A stretch of 31,205 bases of DNA from an uncultured Erysipelotrichaceae bacterium (GCA_910588075.1 CAJUOS010000026.1:1-31205), one strand, 5' to 3'. Positions 15,975 to 24,711 are shown, numbered from the stretch's first letter. Translations and numbers: made by a program. The notes: generated from the sequence alone by a model not told the origin.

Positions 15975-16003
15975 TTGACACTATTCTTTTGTTTTTTTAT
16001 ACT
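15975..16003 (+). promoter_or_regulatory. Sigma-A promoter of the tandem HAD genes
   Basis: A perfect TTGACA (15975-15980), 17-base T-rich spacer and TATACT (15998-16003). Transcription should begin near 16010, a few bases before the AAGGAGG of the first HAD gene. Confidence 0.85.
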
Positions 16004-16032
16004 ACATATATAGATACAAGGAGGCAAAAAAG

Positions 16033-16686
16033 ATGATAAAAGCAGTTATTTTTGATATGGATGGATTAATGTTTGATAGTGAAAAAGCAACTTATGAATG
16101 TTATGTCGAAGTTTTAGAAAAATTAGGATTGTCAATGTCTGAAGAATTTTATAAAACATTACTTGGAAAAACTTTAAAAACTTGTTATCAACTTATGTAT
16201 ACAGAATATGGTAAGGATTTCCCTATGGATCAAGTTCTCACTGATGTTCATGAATTATTAAATCAAAATTTTCATAAAGATGGTGTTCCTAAAAAGAAAG
16301 GTCTTATGGAATTATTAACATACTTAAAAGAAAATAATTATTTAACAATTGTTGCAACTTCAAGTGGAAGAAAACGTGTTGATGATATTTTATCATTAGC
16401 AAATGTAACACATTATTTTAATAATTCTATATGTGGTGATGAAGTTACAAATGGAAAACCTAATCCTGAAGTTTTTTTAAGAGCATGTGAAAAATTAGGA
16501 GTTCAACCAAATGAAGCCATTGTTTTAGAAGATAGTGAAGCTGGGATTCAAGCTGCTCATAATGCTAATATTCCTGTAATTTGTATTCCTGATATGAAAT
16601 ATCCAACATCAGAATTTGAAAGTTTAACAGAAAGAATTTATCAATCTCTTTATGATGTGATTGATTATTTAGAGGAAAGAAAATGA
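16033..16686 (+). CDS. HAD-superfamily phosphatase, beta-phosphoglucomutase-like (first of a tandem pair)
   Basis: Predicted cytoplasmic phosphotransferase of the PGMB/YcjU-like HAD group; substrate unknown, probably a sugar phosphate or nucleotide. 217 residues. Motif I is DMDGL (catalytic Asp8 and Asp10). An inserted helical cap covers roughly residues 18-85. Motif II is ATSSG, the motif III lysine is in NGKPNPE, and motif IV is LEDSEAGIQAA. AAGGAGG lies seven bases upstream of the start. It overlaps the next gene, a paralogue of identical length, by four bases. The C-terminal thirds are nearly identical in DNA while the caps differ, suggesting different substrates after duplication. Confidence 0.92.
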   Translation: MIKAVIFDMDGLMFDSEKATYECYVEVLEKLGLSMSEEFYKTLLGKTLKTCYQLMYTEYGKDFPMDQVLTDVHELLNQNFHKDGVPKKKGLMELLTYLKENNYLTIVATSSGRKRVDDILSLANVTHYFNNSICGDEVTNGKPNPEVFLRACEKLGVQPNEAIVLEDSEAGIQAAHNANIPVICIPDMKYPTSEFESLTERIYQSLYDVIDYLEERK

Positions 16687-17336
16687 TAAAAGCTGTTATT
16701 TTTGATATGGATGGTCTGATTATTGATAGTGAAGAAATTTCTTATGCTTGTTATAACTCGTTATTAGAAAAAGAAAACTTAACATTATCTAAAGAATTAT
16801 ATACTCAATTTTTAGGGAAAAGTGTTGAAAATGGCTTTCATCTTATAGAAGACAATTATCATATACATATTGATGTAGAAAAAGCTCTTATTGAATTTAA
16901 AGATATTATGCAAAAAATGGTTGAAGAACGTGGAGTCCCATTAAAAGATGGATTAATTGAACTACTTGACTACCTTCAAGATAATAACTATAAAACAATT
17001 ATTGCAACTTCAAGTAATCTTACACGTGTGCATCAACTTCTTGATAATGAGATTTTTTCACGTTTTGATGATATTATATGTGGTGATGAAGTTACAAATG
17101 GAAAACCAAATCCTGAAATTTTCTTGAAGGCTTGTGAAAAATTAAATGTTCACCCTAATGAAGCTCTTGTTTTAGAAGATAGTGAAGCTGGAATCCAAGC
17201 TGCATATGGAGCATCTATTCCTGTAATTTGTATTCCTGATATGAAATATCCAGAACAGCCGTATCTAGATATGACAACAGATATTCTTAAATCATTAAAA
17301 CAAGTTATTGATTATTTAAAAGAATCTGCTGTTTGA
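16683..17336 (+). CDS. HAD-superfamily phosphatase, paralogue of the preceding gene
   Basis: Same fold, length (217) and motifs as its neighbour: DMDGL at 8-12, ATSSN for motif II, NGKPNPE and LEDSEAGIQAA. The cap region has diverged strongly (starting ENLTLSKELYTQFLGKS), so substrate choice probably differs. Its ATG lies inside the stop of the first gene (ATGA overlap), with AGAGGAAAG just upstream, so the pair is translationally coupled. Stretches over 30 bases long are identical to the first copy, including third codon positions, around CGDEVTNGKPNPE and around PVICIPDMKYP. No clear terminator follows; it runs convergently into the GNAT gene. Confidence 0.92.
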   Translation: MIKAVIFDMDGLIIDSEEISYACYNSLLEKENLTLSKELYTQFLGKSVENGFHLIEDNYHIHIDVEKALIEFKDIMQKMVEERGVPLKDGLIELLDYLQDNNYKTIIATSSNLTRVHQLLDNEIFSRFDDIICGDEVTNGKPNPEIFLKACEKLNVHPNEALVLEDSEAGIQAAYGASIPVICIPDMKYPEQPYLDMTTDILKSLKQVIDYLKESAV

Positions 17337-17364
17337 AGTGATGAAAATTTTATAAATATTAGAC

Positions 17365-17790
17365 CTATTTAAGTGTTTTTATATAATTATAATGATTCAT
17401 TATATACCCGTGTACTTCATAGAAGTGATGGGCTCTTTTTCTATATGTAGAAGTTGATAATTCTATTTCTTCTAAATGAAGTTGTTTTGCTAGAGACTCA
17501 ACATAGTTAATTAATTGATGTCCAATTCTTTGACTACGATAATTTGGATTGACAACAAGTTCTACAATTTCTCCAGTTAATTGGTTATGATGTAAATAAT
17601 TATGAATATATAAACTTATAAATCCAACAGCCTTATTATTTTCTATAAACACATAATAATAAACATTATTATCTTCCAGTCCTTGAATATATTTTTCCTC
17701 AAAATATTTTTGATTTAATTGTTCATTTTCTAATATACACAATAAAGAATAAATATCTTCCATGTCTTGTAATCTTGCTTCAATAATCAT
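17365..17790 (-). CDS. GNAT-family N-acetyltransferase
   Basis: 141-residue single-domain acetyltransferase of unknown substrate. The core beta strand EIVELVVNPNYRSQRIG followed by HQLINYVESLAKQ is the acetyl-CoA-binding signature (R/Q-x-x-G-x-G/A; here RSQRIG). The later segment TSTYRKRAHHFYEVHGY fits the GNAT C-terminal motif (aHxFYexhGF). GGGAGG precedes the ATG. It is a single-gene unit with its own extended -10 promoter, convergent with the HAD pair. Confidence 0.88.
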   Translation of the reverse strand: MIIEARLQDMEDIYSLLCILENEQLNQKYFEEKYIQGLEDNNVYYYVFIENNKAVGFISLYIHNYLHHNQLTGEIVELVVNPNYRSQRIGHQLINYVESLAKQLHLEEIELSTSTYRKRAHHFYEVHGYIMNHYNYIKTLK

Positions 17791-17813
17791 TATAAAACCT
17801 CCCTATAAATTTT

Positions 17814-17822
17814 ATTATATCA
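17814..17822 (-). promoter_or_regulatory. Extended -10 promoter of the GNAT gene
   Basis: TGATATAAT on the minus strand is a perfect extended -10 element, about 25 bases before the GNAT start, with no clear -35. Confidence 0.5.
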
Positions 17823-17923
17823 ATTTATCATCATAATAGGTATTCATATTTATATCTTTCATAAGAAAATTTGTTTTGATTTTTAATTAATAGAATTTTT
17901 ATCAACAAATACTATTTTATAAC

Positions 17924-17955
17924 AAAAAAGAACCGAAAATAATCGATTCCTTTTT
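17924..17955. terminator. Hairpin with A/T flanks (bidirectional terminator)
   Basis: On the minus strand GAATCGA pairs with TTCGGTTC (one G-T wobble), extended by A5 and T6 flanks, around a short loop. It works in either direction. No gene clearly ends here; it separates the GNAT promoter from the 100-base AT-rich stretch up to the tdk terminator, in which nothing else convincing is seen. Confidence 0.55.
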
Positions 17956-18072
17956 ATTAATACTTTTATTTTTTTAAGGGAGTTTTCATGAATCTTCGTT
18001 CTTTACAACTATAATATATCTTGTCAATATGAATTAAATATGAACAATATAAGAAATATTTATGAACAAAGT

Positions 18073-18103
18073 AAAAGAGATGTTTGGGGAAACATCTCTT
18101 TTT
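18073..18103. terminator. Strong 13-bp terminator downstream of tdk
   Basis: AAAAGAGATGTTT (18073-18085) pairs perfectly with AAACATCTCTTTT (18090-18102) around GGGG. T-runs are present on both strands. It lies about 95 bases after the tdk stop on the minus strand, beyond the structured element at 18114-18174. Confidence 0.8.
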
Positions 18104-18113
18104 AGGGATATAT

Positions 18114-18174
18114 GATAGATTTGAGGGGAATCAATACTATCGTATCTGTCTTTCGACACTATTAATATAGTATA
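18114..18174 (-). other. Structured tail between tdk and its terminator
   Basis: On the minus strand this stretch shows a short palindrome (ACTATATTAATAGT), then a GNRA-type hairpin TGTC-GAAA-GACA (18158-18147), then GATAG (18141-18137) pairing with CTATC (18118-18114) around a pyrimidine-rich loop, and then the tdk terminator. TGTCGAA here also equals the Spo0A box exactly. A TATACT at 18169-18174 has no good -35. It may be a structured tdk 3' end, a small RNA or chance; no RNA family was recognised. Confidence 0.3.
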
Positions 18175-18198
18175 CAAATATGTCTTGAAAATGAACTT

Positions 18199-18789
18199 TT
18201 AAAATTTCTGTGGTTTATTTGGTATTTCATGACAATGACGACATCTTGGTTCATAATGATCATCATCTCCAATGAGAACAATAGGTTGTTCAAATGCCAC
18301 AGGTTTTCCTTTTAATAATCTTTGAGTACGTGTTGCTGGTGCTCCACATTTAGCACAAACTGCCGTTAATTTTGTAACAAATTCTGCTCGAGTTAAAAGT
18401 TCTGGAACAACTCCAAAAGGTTCTCCTCTAAAATCTTTATCCAAACCTGCTACCATTACACGAATTCCTTTATCAGCAAGATATTCACAAACATCTATTA
18501 TATCTCTATCAAAAAACTGTATTTCATCTATTGCAATAACATCTACATCATTATGTATATAATTTAAAATATCTTTGCCTTTTTCAACAACAATACAAGG
18601 AATATGTGCTCCAGCATGTGAAACAATTTCTTCATCAGAATAACGATTATCTATTTTAGGTTTAAAGACTACAATATTCTTCTTTGCATATGATAAAACA
18701 TTAATACGTCTAATAAGTTCTTCTGTCTTTCCAGCAAACATACATCCACAAATAACTTCAAGCCATCCTTCACGATATTGATTATACAT
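18199..18789 (-). CDS. tdk: Thymidine kinase, type II
   Basis: Salvage enzyme phosphorylating thymidine to dTMP with ATP. 196 residues. P-loop GCMFAGKT is at 15-22 and the Walker B-like DEIQFF in the early 90s. A lasso-like zinc domain has CAKC and CRHC pairs. The tail EPRCRHCHEIPNKPQ is standard for the family. AAGGAAG precedes the ATG. It lies divergent from the small zinc-ribbon gene; a TATAAT lies upstream but no convincing -35. tdk near prfA-prmC is common in Firmicutes, here with inserted HAD and GNAT genes. Confidence 0.97.
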   Translation of the reverse strand: MYNQYREGWLEVICGCMFAGKTEELIRRINVLSYAKKNIVVFKPKIDNRYSDEEIVSHAGAHIPCIVVEKGKDILNYIHNDVDVIAIDEIQFFDRDIIDVCEYLADKGIRVMVAGLDKDFRGEPFGVVPELLTRAEFVTKLTAVCAKCGAPATRTQRLLKGKPVAFEQPIVLIGDDDHYEPRCRHCHEIPNKPQKF

Positions 18790-18889
18790 TACAAACTTCC
18801 TTTCTACTTATTTATTATACTATAATAAAATTAACTTTGTACATAATTCATTCACATTTCATTAATATAATAATAACAGGTGATAAGCA

Positions 18890-19276
18890 ATGAAATGGTT
18901 AAGAAACTTTATGTATGGTCGTTATGGTATTGATCAATTAGGTAATTGTCTTTTTAGTATTTACTTTATAACTTTATTAATTTCTATATTTATTCCCTTT
19001 TTAAGATTTTTTTCTTATGCTATTGTCATTTTATTTTTTTATAGAATGTTTTCTAAACAATATTATAAACGTCGTCAAGAAAATACAATTTATTTACAAA
19101 AAACACTCACTATAAGAAAATCATTAAACAAACAAAGAAATAAATTCAAATATCGTAAAACACATAAATATTTTAAATGTCCTCAGTGTCATCAAGATTT
19201 AAGAGTTCCTAGAGGAAAAGGAGAAATAACAATTACCTGTCCTCAATGTCATCATCAATTTGATAAAAGAACATAA
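18890..19276 (+). CDS. Small membrane protein with C-terminal zinc ribbon
   Basis: 128 residues. One or two hydrophobic spans at about 20-55 (FSIYFITLLISIFIPF, then YAIVILFFYRMF). A basic linker follows, then a zinc ribbon with two CPQCH knuckles separated by QDLRVPRGKGEITIT. The form C-P-x-C...LRVPRGKG...C-P-x-C recurs in uncharacterised Firmicute membrane proteins. The ribbon should face the cytoplasm. AGGTGA precedes the ATG. It is a monocistronic unit with a good terminator. No function is known. Confidence 0.85.
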   Translation: MKWLRNFMYGRYGIDQLGNCLFSIYFITLLISIFIPFLRFFSYAIVILFFYRMFSKQYYKRRQENTIYLQKTLTIRKSLNKQRNKFKYRKTHKYFKCPQCHQDLRVPRGKGEITITCPQCHHQFDKRT

Positions 19277-19298
19277 AGACAATAGATGATTTTCATAC

Positions 19299-19338
19299 AA
19301 AAACTTGAGAAAATATATTTTATATCTCTCAAGTTTTT
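19299..19338 (+). terminator. Terminator of the zinc-ribbon gene
   Basis: AAAAACTTGAGA (19299-19310) pairs perfectly with TCTCAAGTTTTT (19327-19338), 12 bp, followed by T and C on the plus strand. The rest of the gap to 19471 is AT-rich with nothing else recognised apart from the palindrome at 19457. Confidence 0.82.
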
Positions 19339-19456
19339 TCTTTATTTAAATCTCAATAACACCATTTTCTATTTTCTCCAATTCTATGTCATATGTTGTT
19401 TTAAAATTAAATACTTTTCTATTTTAATTATATTCATACAATCTAAAAAAATAAGA

Positions 19457-19470
19457 AGTACATATGTACT
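19457..19470 (-). terminator. Palindrome followed by T-run at the end of the YbaK-like gene
   Basis: AGTACATATGTACT is a perfect 14-base palindrome right after the TAG stop. On the minus strand it is followed by TCTTATTTTTTT. It could form a short hairpin with a weak AT stem, so it is a plausible but modest terminator. Confidence 0.45.
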
Positions 19471-19471
19471 C

Positions 19472-19951
19472 CTATAATGAAACAACGGATACTTTATTTC
19501 CATGTTCTTTTATCATCTGAATTAATTCACTTGTTTTTATATAAATAGTTTTTGTATTTGTAAGAGGATGTATTCCTATAATATCAGATATATTTTGATC
19601 AAATATAACTTCAACACTTTGAGAAACATCATTAAAAATACCTAGTGGCGTAACTTCTCCATGTGATAAACTTAAATATTTTTTTAAATCCTCTTCTGAA
19701 GCAAAGCTAAGTCTACGAGAGTTAATTTTTGATTGAAGTTCTTTCATATTCACTACAGCATCCTTTTTAACCACAATTAAATAATAATGTCTTTTTTTAT
19801 CATCTCGTACAAATAAATTTTTTACAACATATTCATAACCTTTGATATTCATTTTTTCTATTTCTTCAATTGTGTATGCAGCTTCATGTTGGATAAGTTC
19901 ATATTCAATATGATTTGACTCTAAATATTTATAAACATCAGACTCTAACAT
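19472..19951 (-). CDS. YbaK/ProX-domain aminoacyl-tRNA deacylase (PrdX/ProXp-like)
   Basis: Predicted free-standing editing protein that hydrolyses mischarged tRNA, most likely Ala- or Cys-tRNA-Pro. 159 residues. The order of motifs fits the PrdX/ProXp group: KNLFVRDDKKRHYYLIVVKK with the conserved lysine, RRLSFASEEDLKKYL, GEVTPLGIFND and HPLTNTKTIYIKT. The start overlaps the end of dnaB by 14 bases in another frame, so it is probably expressed from the dnaB operon. Its ribosome binding site is weak. Substrate choice between the Ala and Cys types cannot be settled by eye. Confidence 0.88.
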   Translation of the reverse strand: MLESDVYKYLESNHIEYELIQHEAAYTIEEIEKMNIKGYEYVVKNLFVRDDKKRHYYLIVVKKDAVVNMKELQSKINSRRLSFASEEDLKKYLSLSHGEVTPLGIFNDVSQSVEVIFDQNISDIIGIHPLTNTKTIYIKTSELIQMIKEHGNKVSVVSL

Positions 19952-21308
19952 CTTTTACACTCTCTAATGGATTAATTTGTTGATCACTTCTTGCTGGATT
20001 AGAAAATTTACTGTATTGTTTTTGGAAAACCAATCTAATATCAGCTAATGCCCCATTACGATGTTTAGCTATAATAATATCTGTTGCGCCTTGTGTTTCT
20101 GCTTCCTTTTTAGGATCTTGATAATCCTCCCTATGAATAAAAGATACAATATCAGCATCTTGTTCAATCGCCCCAGATTCTCTTAAATCTGATAAAACAG
20201 GACGTTTATTATCACGTTTTTCAACTGAACGAGATAACTGACTTAATGCCATGACTGGCACCTCTAATTCTCTGGCAATCATCTTTAATTGTCTTGAAAT
20301 ATCTGAAACTTCTTGTTGACGCGATTCTCTACTATTAGCAGAGCCTGAAATTAATTGTAAATAGTCAATCACAATGAGTTTTAAACCTTGTTCTCTTTTT
20401 AAGCGTCGACATTTTGCAGCTATTTCTCCTACACGAATACCAGGAGTATCATCTATGTACAAATTACATTTTCCAACTTTTTCTGCTGCTGCATAATACC
20501 TTTCATTACTTTCTTTCAAAATAGAACCTGAACGTAATGATTCAGCATTTAAACTTCCTGCTGCGCAAATAATACGTTGTATTAATTGTTCTGCTGGCAT
20601 TTCCAATGAAAAAACAGCAACTGCCTCATCAGATTTTAATGAAACATTATATGCAATATTTAAAGCAAAGGCTGTCTTTCCAACTGATGGACGTGCAGCT
20701 AAAATGATTAAATCTCCTTTTTGTAATCCTGAAGTCAACTTATCTAAATCATAATATCCTGTTTTAATTCCAGAAACTGGTCCATCAGACTTTTGTAACA
20801 TAACCAAACGGTCTGTTACATTTTGAATAACAGACTTTACATTTTTAAACTCTCCAGCATTCCTATCTCTTGTAACATTTAAGAAATTCTTTTCAACCTC
20901 TCCAATATAATCATTAATATTATCAACATCTCCATAAGCACTTTCAATAATATCTGTAGATTGCTTAATTAATCTTCTTAATAAAGATTTTTCACTAAGA
21001 ATCTTTAAATAATACTGACTATGAGCAGTTGTTGGAACAGATTCACTTAATTGTAACAAATAGTCAACTCCACCTATTTTATCCAAAGACTTCTTATTCA
21101 TAAGATAAGATGTTAATGTTGTTACATCAACTGGATTGCCTTGTTCTTCTACTGCAAGCATTGCTTCAAATAATATACGATGACTATCAAGATAAAAATC
21201 ATCCTTTGTCGCAAGACTTAAAATCTCATGACAGGCATCACTAGAAATCAACATTGACCCAAGTAAAGATCTTTCAGCTTCTATATCATGTGGATATTCT
21301 CTTGGCAT
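19938..21308 (-). CDS. dnaB: Replicative DNA helicase (DnaB family; DnaC of Bacillus)
   Basis: Hexameric 5'-3' helicase at the replication fork. 456 residues. The N-terminal primase-interacting domain opens PHDIEAERSLLGSML. The RecA-like motor domain has Walker A ARPSVGKTA near 205-214, Walker B LIVIDYLQLI, and the family motifs SLEMPAEQL and SDLRESGAIEQDAD. No intein is present. AGGAGG lies upstream of the ATG. rplI ends 12 bases earlier, giving yybS-gdpP-rplI-dnaB, the standard Firmicute operon. Confidence 0.98.
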   Translation of the reverse strand: MPREYPHDIEAERSLLGSMLISSDACHEILSLATKDDFYLDSHRILFEAMLAVEEQGNPVDVTTLTSYLMNKKSLDKIGGVDYLLQLSESVPTTAHSQYYLKILSEKSLLRRLIKQSTDIIESAYGDVDNINDYIGEVEKNFLNVTRDRNAGEFKNVKSVIQNVTDRLVMLQKSDGPVSGIKTGYYDLDKLTSGLQKGDLIILAARPSVGKTAFALNIAYNVSLKSDEAVAVFSLEMPAEQLIQRIICAAGSLNAESLRSGSILKESNERYYAAAEKVGKCNLYIDDTPGIRVGEIAAKCRRLKREQGLKLIVIDYLQLISGSANSRESRQQEVSDISRQLKMIARELEVPVMALSQLSRSVEKRDNKRPVLSDLRESGAIEQDADIVSFIHREDYQDPKKEAETQGATDIIIAKHRNGALADIRLVFQKQYSKFSNPARSDQQINPLESVKDVRV

Positions 21309-21320
21309 CGTTTATTCCTC

Positions 21321-21767
21321 CTATTTTTCACTTAAATGAACTTTAATTGTTGCTATAACATCTTTATATAATTCTATCTTTAAATTTGTATATCCCAATG
21401 CTTGAATTGGTCTTGCATTAATAAACTTCCTTTTATCAATTTTAATATCATATTTCTTTAATAACTCTTCTGCAACATTTTTTGTTGAAACACTTCCAAA
21501 AGTCTTTCCATCTTTACCAGATGACAACTTAAATTCAAGTGTCATATTTTCCAATGTTGCTTTTAATTCTTCTGCCTTCTTTTTGTTTTCTAAATCTTGT
21601 AAACGTGCTTCCTCTTTATTTTTAGCAATAACTTCTTTTCCATAAGCAGTTGCCAAAACTGCTAAGTTGTTTTTAATAAGGAAATTCTTTCCATAACCAT
21701 CAGCTACATTTACAATTTCTCCTTTCTTTCCAACTTTCTTAACATCTTGAGTTAAAATAACCTTCAT
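21321..21767 (-). CDS. rplI: 50S ribosomal protein L9
   Basis: Large-subunit ribosomal protein that helps hold the reading frame. 148 residues, full length. The N-terminal RNA-binding domain has VGKKGEIVNVADGYGKNFLI, the L9 signature. A long helix connects to the C-terminal domain, which contains GKTFGSV and IDKRKFINARPIQALG. GAGGTGA precedes the start, whose ATG overlaps the gdpP stop by one base (TAATG), so the two are translationally coupled. Confidence 0.98.
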   Translation of the reverse strand: MKVILTQDVKKVGKKGEIVNVADGYGKNFLIKNNLAVLATAYGKEVIAKNKEEARLQDLENKKKAEELKATLENMTLEFKLSSGKDGKTFGSVSTKNVAEELLKKYDIKIDKRKFINARPIQALGYTNLKIELYKDVIATIKVHLSEK

Positions 21768-23728
21768 TATAATTCACCTCTATCATCTAAATATTCTGTA
21801 ATTTTTTCTTCTAATAAACAACGAACTGCTTCTATGCTCATGTCTGTAAACTGTGCAGCTGCCATTGAAAAATGACCTCCACCACCCATATTTTCCATAA
21901 TAACTTGAACATTTATTTTTTGAGAACTTCTCGCACTAATACCAACTATATTTTTAGATACTTTTCCAATTGTGAAAGAAGCTTTAATTCCACTCACATC
22001 TAATAATGAATTACTTGCTTTTGCAAGCATTGTTCTTGTATACTCATTTTCTTCATTTGCTACTGCAATTAATATAAATGAATTATATTGATATGCTGTT
22101 TGAGTAATTGATAATTTTTGTAATGTTTCTTTATATGAATCTTCTAAAAATTCATAAGCTTGCATAACATTTGCTTGTAAATCTTTTAAATAAGCTGCGG
22201 ATTGAAATGTTCCCACTCCAACTCTTTGTTTAAAATAATTTGTATCTACAAGCATTCCAGCATACATAACTGTTGCATCTAATTCATTAATCTTAAATTG
22301 TATATTTTGATATTGACATAACTCAACAATCAGTTCCACTGTACTTGATGCAGCTGGTTCTAAATAAGTTAAAACTGGTGCTTCTATAAATTCTTCACCA
22401 CGTCTATGATGATCAATAACAACCTTGTTTTTTACTCGCTCAAGCAATAACTTTGAGATTGCTAAACTTGGCTTATGATTATCTACAACAATTAACAATG
22501 TATCCTTATTAATATGCTCTAATGCATCTGTTGGAGAAATAATTAAATCCTTATATCCTACATCACTCTTGACAAACAATGCCACATCTTTTGTCTTTTG
22601 TTCAATCGAATCAAAATCAATAACAATTTTAGCATTCTTGCCATACCCTTGTGCTAATTTAGCCACTCCCAAAGATGCTCCAAATGAATCTAAATCCGAA
22701 TTTTTATGTCCCATTACATAAACTTGATCTGCATTTTTAATAAGTCCTGACAAGGATTGTGATATAACTCGAGCTTTCACTTTATTACTTTTTTCAAATG
22801 TATCACTATTTCCACCAAAAAATCTAACTCGCCCATCTCCTGATTTAACTGCAACTTGATCTCCACCTCGTGAATAAGTTAAATTTAAAGCAGCAGAAGC
22901 CATTTCATCAAGTTCTCTTAAAACCCGAGAATCTCTCCCAATTCCTATACTTAATGTCATAACTTCATCTAATTCATCAGACATTTCTTTAAATACATCC
23001 AATATAGCAAATTTATTTTCAACTTGTTTACGATAAATTCTTTCATTAAAAAATGCTAAATAACCACCTGATTTAAATCTTCTAATAATAATTCCATTTG
23101 AATAAGCCCAATCAACAACTGTTTGTCTTGACTTTGATTGAATCAATGCTTTCTTAGGTTCATCAGCATTTTCCAATGTTTCTTCATAATTATCAATTGT
23201 AATATAAGCCATACATACCTGTTGATCTAAATAATCTTGTTGAAGAGATAAAAATTGAGATACATCTTTTAAATAAATCAATTTTGATTCTTGACTATTA
23301 TAAGCTTCAAATTTTCTTCCTTTAACATCTATAATACGAATATCTTCATCTTCAAATAAAGATGCTAAATGAGGTTGCCATTCTAATAATTTTACACCAA
23401 TAATATTAATATTCAATTCTTTAAACAAATCACTTGTCCAGACAATATTTCTATTCTCATCATATTGAATAAGTCCAATACCACCAAAAAGAAAAGCATT
23501 TTTAGCATCATTATTTAATGCTTCTGAAACACTCAAAGTATTTGTTTCATACAAATAAGTCATATAAACATACAAAACAAATAATATCATATTTTTAATT
23601 AAAGCATACATTGCAAATCCAAAAATTAACGGACTTTCCAAAATGAGATACAATCCAAATAAAATTAAACACTCAACAATTAATACAATAATCGCTAAAT
23701 TACGAAATTGTAGTATTTTCTTTGTCAT
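21767..23728 (-). CDS. gdpP: Cyclic-di-AMP phosphodiesterase GdpP
   Basis: Membrane enzyme hydrolysing the second messenger c-di-AMP to pApA. 653 residues. Two membrane spans lie in the first 60 residues, then a degenerate PAS domain (about 75-165) and a degenerate GGDEF domain in which the motif reads RGGDQ. The catalytic DHH domain has GHKNSDLDSFGA and the DHHRRGEEF motif. DHHA1 ends with GGGGHFSMAAAQ-type (MGGGGHFSMAA). GGAGG is upstream of the ATG, inside the end of the yybS-like gene. A second, free-standing DHH-DHHA1 protein at 29694-30704 could act on pApA. Confidence 0.97.
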   Translation of the reverse strand: MTKKILQFRNLAIIVLIVECLILFGLYLILESPLIFGFAMYALIKNMILFVLYVYMTYLYETNTLSVSEALNNDAKNAFLFGGIGLIQYDENRNIVWTSDLFKELNINIIGVKLLEWQPHLASLFEDEDIRIIDVKGRKFEAYNSQESKLIYLKDVSQFLSLQQDYLDQQVCMAYITIDNYEETLENADEPKKALIQSKSRQTVVDWAYSNGIIIRRFKSGGYLAFFNERIYRKQVENKFAILDVFKEMSDELDEVMTLSIGIGRDSRVLRELDEMASAALNLTYSRGGDQVAVKSGDGRVRFFGGNSDTFEKSNKVKARVISQSLSGLIKNADQVYVMGHKNSDLDSFGASLGVAKLAQGYGKNAKIVIDFDSIEQKTKDVALFVKSDVGYKDLIISPTDALEHINKDTLLIVVDNHKPSLAISKLLLERVKNKVVIDHHRRGEEFIEAPVLTYLEPAASSTVELIVELCQYQNIQFKINELDATVMYAGMLVDTNYFKQRVGVGTFQSAAYLKDLQANVMQAYEFLEDSYKETLQKLSITQTAYQYNSFILIAVANEENEYTRTMLAKASNSLLDVSGIKASFTIGKVSKNIVGISARSSQKINVQVIMENMGGGGHFSMAAAQFTDMSIEAVRCLLEEKITEYLDDRGEL

Positions 23729-23740
23729 ATCTCATCCTCC

Positions 23741-24652
23741 TCACTCATGATTATTTTTATTATACAATATATTCTGCCTTAAATCACTAAATATATCTAA
23801 GATTCCAACAACAACATAAAGACTTCCAACAAATGGTAAAAAAACAGCTAAAAAAGCTAAAATAATGAGTTTTTGCTTTTGATGAACAATCAAATAAAAG
23901 CAAACAAATGATAATCCTTGTAACCCAAAAGTAAGAGTTGCCAATATATATAAATAAGTCAAATAAATACTATCTATATCAGCAAATCTTTGCAAACCAT
24001 ATGCCCCAAACATAATAATCGCAATAATAATTCCTGTTCTTTCACTTAAATGCATCATTGCTAAATGGAAATGACCTGTAAACTCTATTTTTAGTCTTGA
24101 TAAAACCAATTGGCAAATCAAAACAATGACATACATTTCCATAACTGACATAATAATAAGGACAATAGGTATCAATGACAATATCATATCTAATGTAACT
24201 GTTTGAGAAAAGGTTGGTAAAATATGAATTAATTCTTGATACATGAGAGTTAATTCTGATACTAAATCTATTTGAAGTAACTGTGCAAAAACTTCATAAA
24301 TCATAACATTATTTAACATTGTTACAACAAATGTACCAAATAAAATTATTTCTTTTTTTGCATTTCTTTTAAGTGCTTCTCCTATAAATAAACCTATTAA
24401 ACAAGATGAAATAGAAGAAATAATGAAAAATGGTAAACCCATTATCATAATGACAAACATTGAAACAAGACAAACAATTATATTATGCTTTATATCATAT
24501 GTATACCCATACCAAACAATTGGAACAACCATACCATAACAAATAAAAATATCAAATAAACTTCCTGTATATGTATTAATAATAGACAATGCTCCAAAGA
24601 TAGCTGCAATCATTGCTCCTTGAACCATCATTTTTGTATGTGTTCTACTCAT
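23741..24652 (-). CDS. YybS-like multi-pass membrane protein (DUF2232)
   Basis: About 303 residues with roughly eight hydrophobic spans and little soluble sequence. Opening RTHTKMMVQGAMIAAIFGALS and position just before gdpP-rplI-dnaB match YybS-type proteins of Firmicutes, which resemble substrate-binding S components of ECF transporters. No function is established. The ATG at 24652 is preferred over one two codons earlier, because AAAGGA sits at proper distance only from it. It heads the operon behind an extended -10 promoter. Confidence 0.85.
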   Translation of the reverse strand: MSRTHTKMMVQGAMIAAIFGALSIINTYTGSLFDIFICYGMVVPIVWYGYTYDIKHNIIVCLVSMFVIMIMGLPFFIISSISSCLIGLFIGEALKRNAKKEIILFGTFVVTMLNNVMIYEVFAQLLQIDLVSELTLMYQELIHILPTFSQTVTLDMILSLIPIVLIIMSVMEMYVIVLICQLVLSRLKIEFTGHFHLAMMHLSERTGIIIAIIMFGAYGLQRFADIDSIYLTYLYILATLTFGLQGLSFVCFYLIVHQKQKLIILAFLAVFLPFVGSLYVVVGILDIFSDLRQNILYNKNNHE

Positions 24653-24677
24653 AATCATTTCCTTTCTTATTCTTAAA

Positions 24678-24686
24678 AGTATATCA
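24678..24686 (-). promoter_or_regulatory. Extended -10 promoter of yybS-gdpP-rplI-dnaB
   Basis: TGATATACT on the minus strand is an extended -10 element located 26 bases before the yybS-like start, with a T-rich region but no clear -35 upstream. Confidence 0.55.
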
Positions 24687-24711
24687 TATTTTTATAAAAA
24701 AACACACTGAA

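Noticed and set aside
17988..18014. Eight-codon plus-strand leader-peptide-like ORF (MNLRSLQL) after AAGGGAG
   Set aside because: There is no downstream gene or attenuator on that strand for it to control, and such tiny frames arise often by chance.
22800..22900. Loss of the GGDEF motif in GdpP as a sign of damage
   Set aside because: A degenerate GGDEF domain is normal for GdpP; the catalytic DHH-DHHA1 part is intact.
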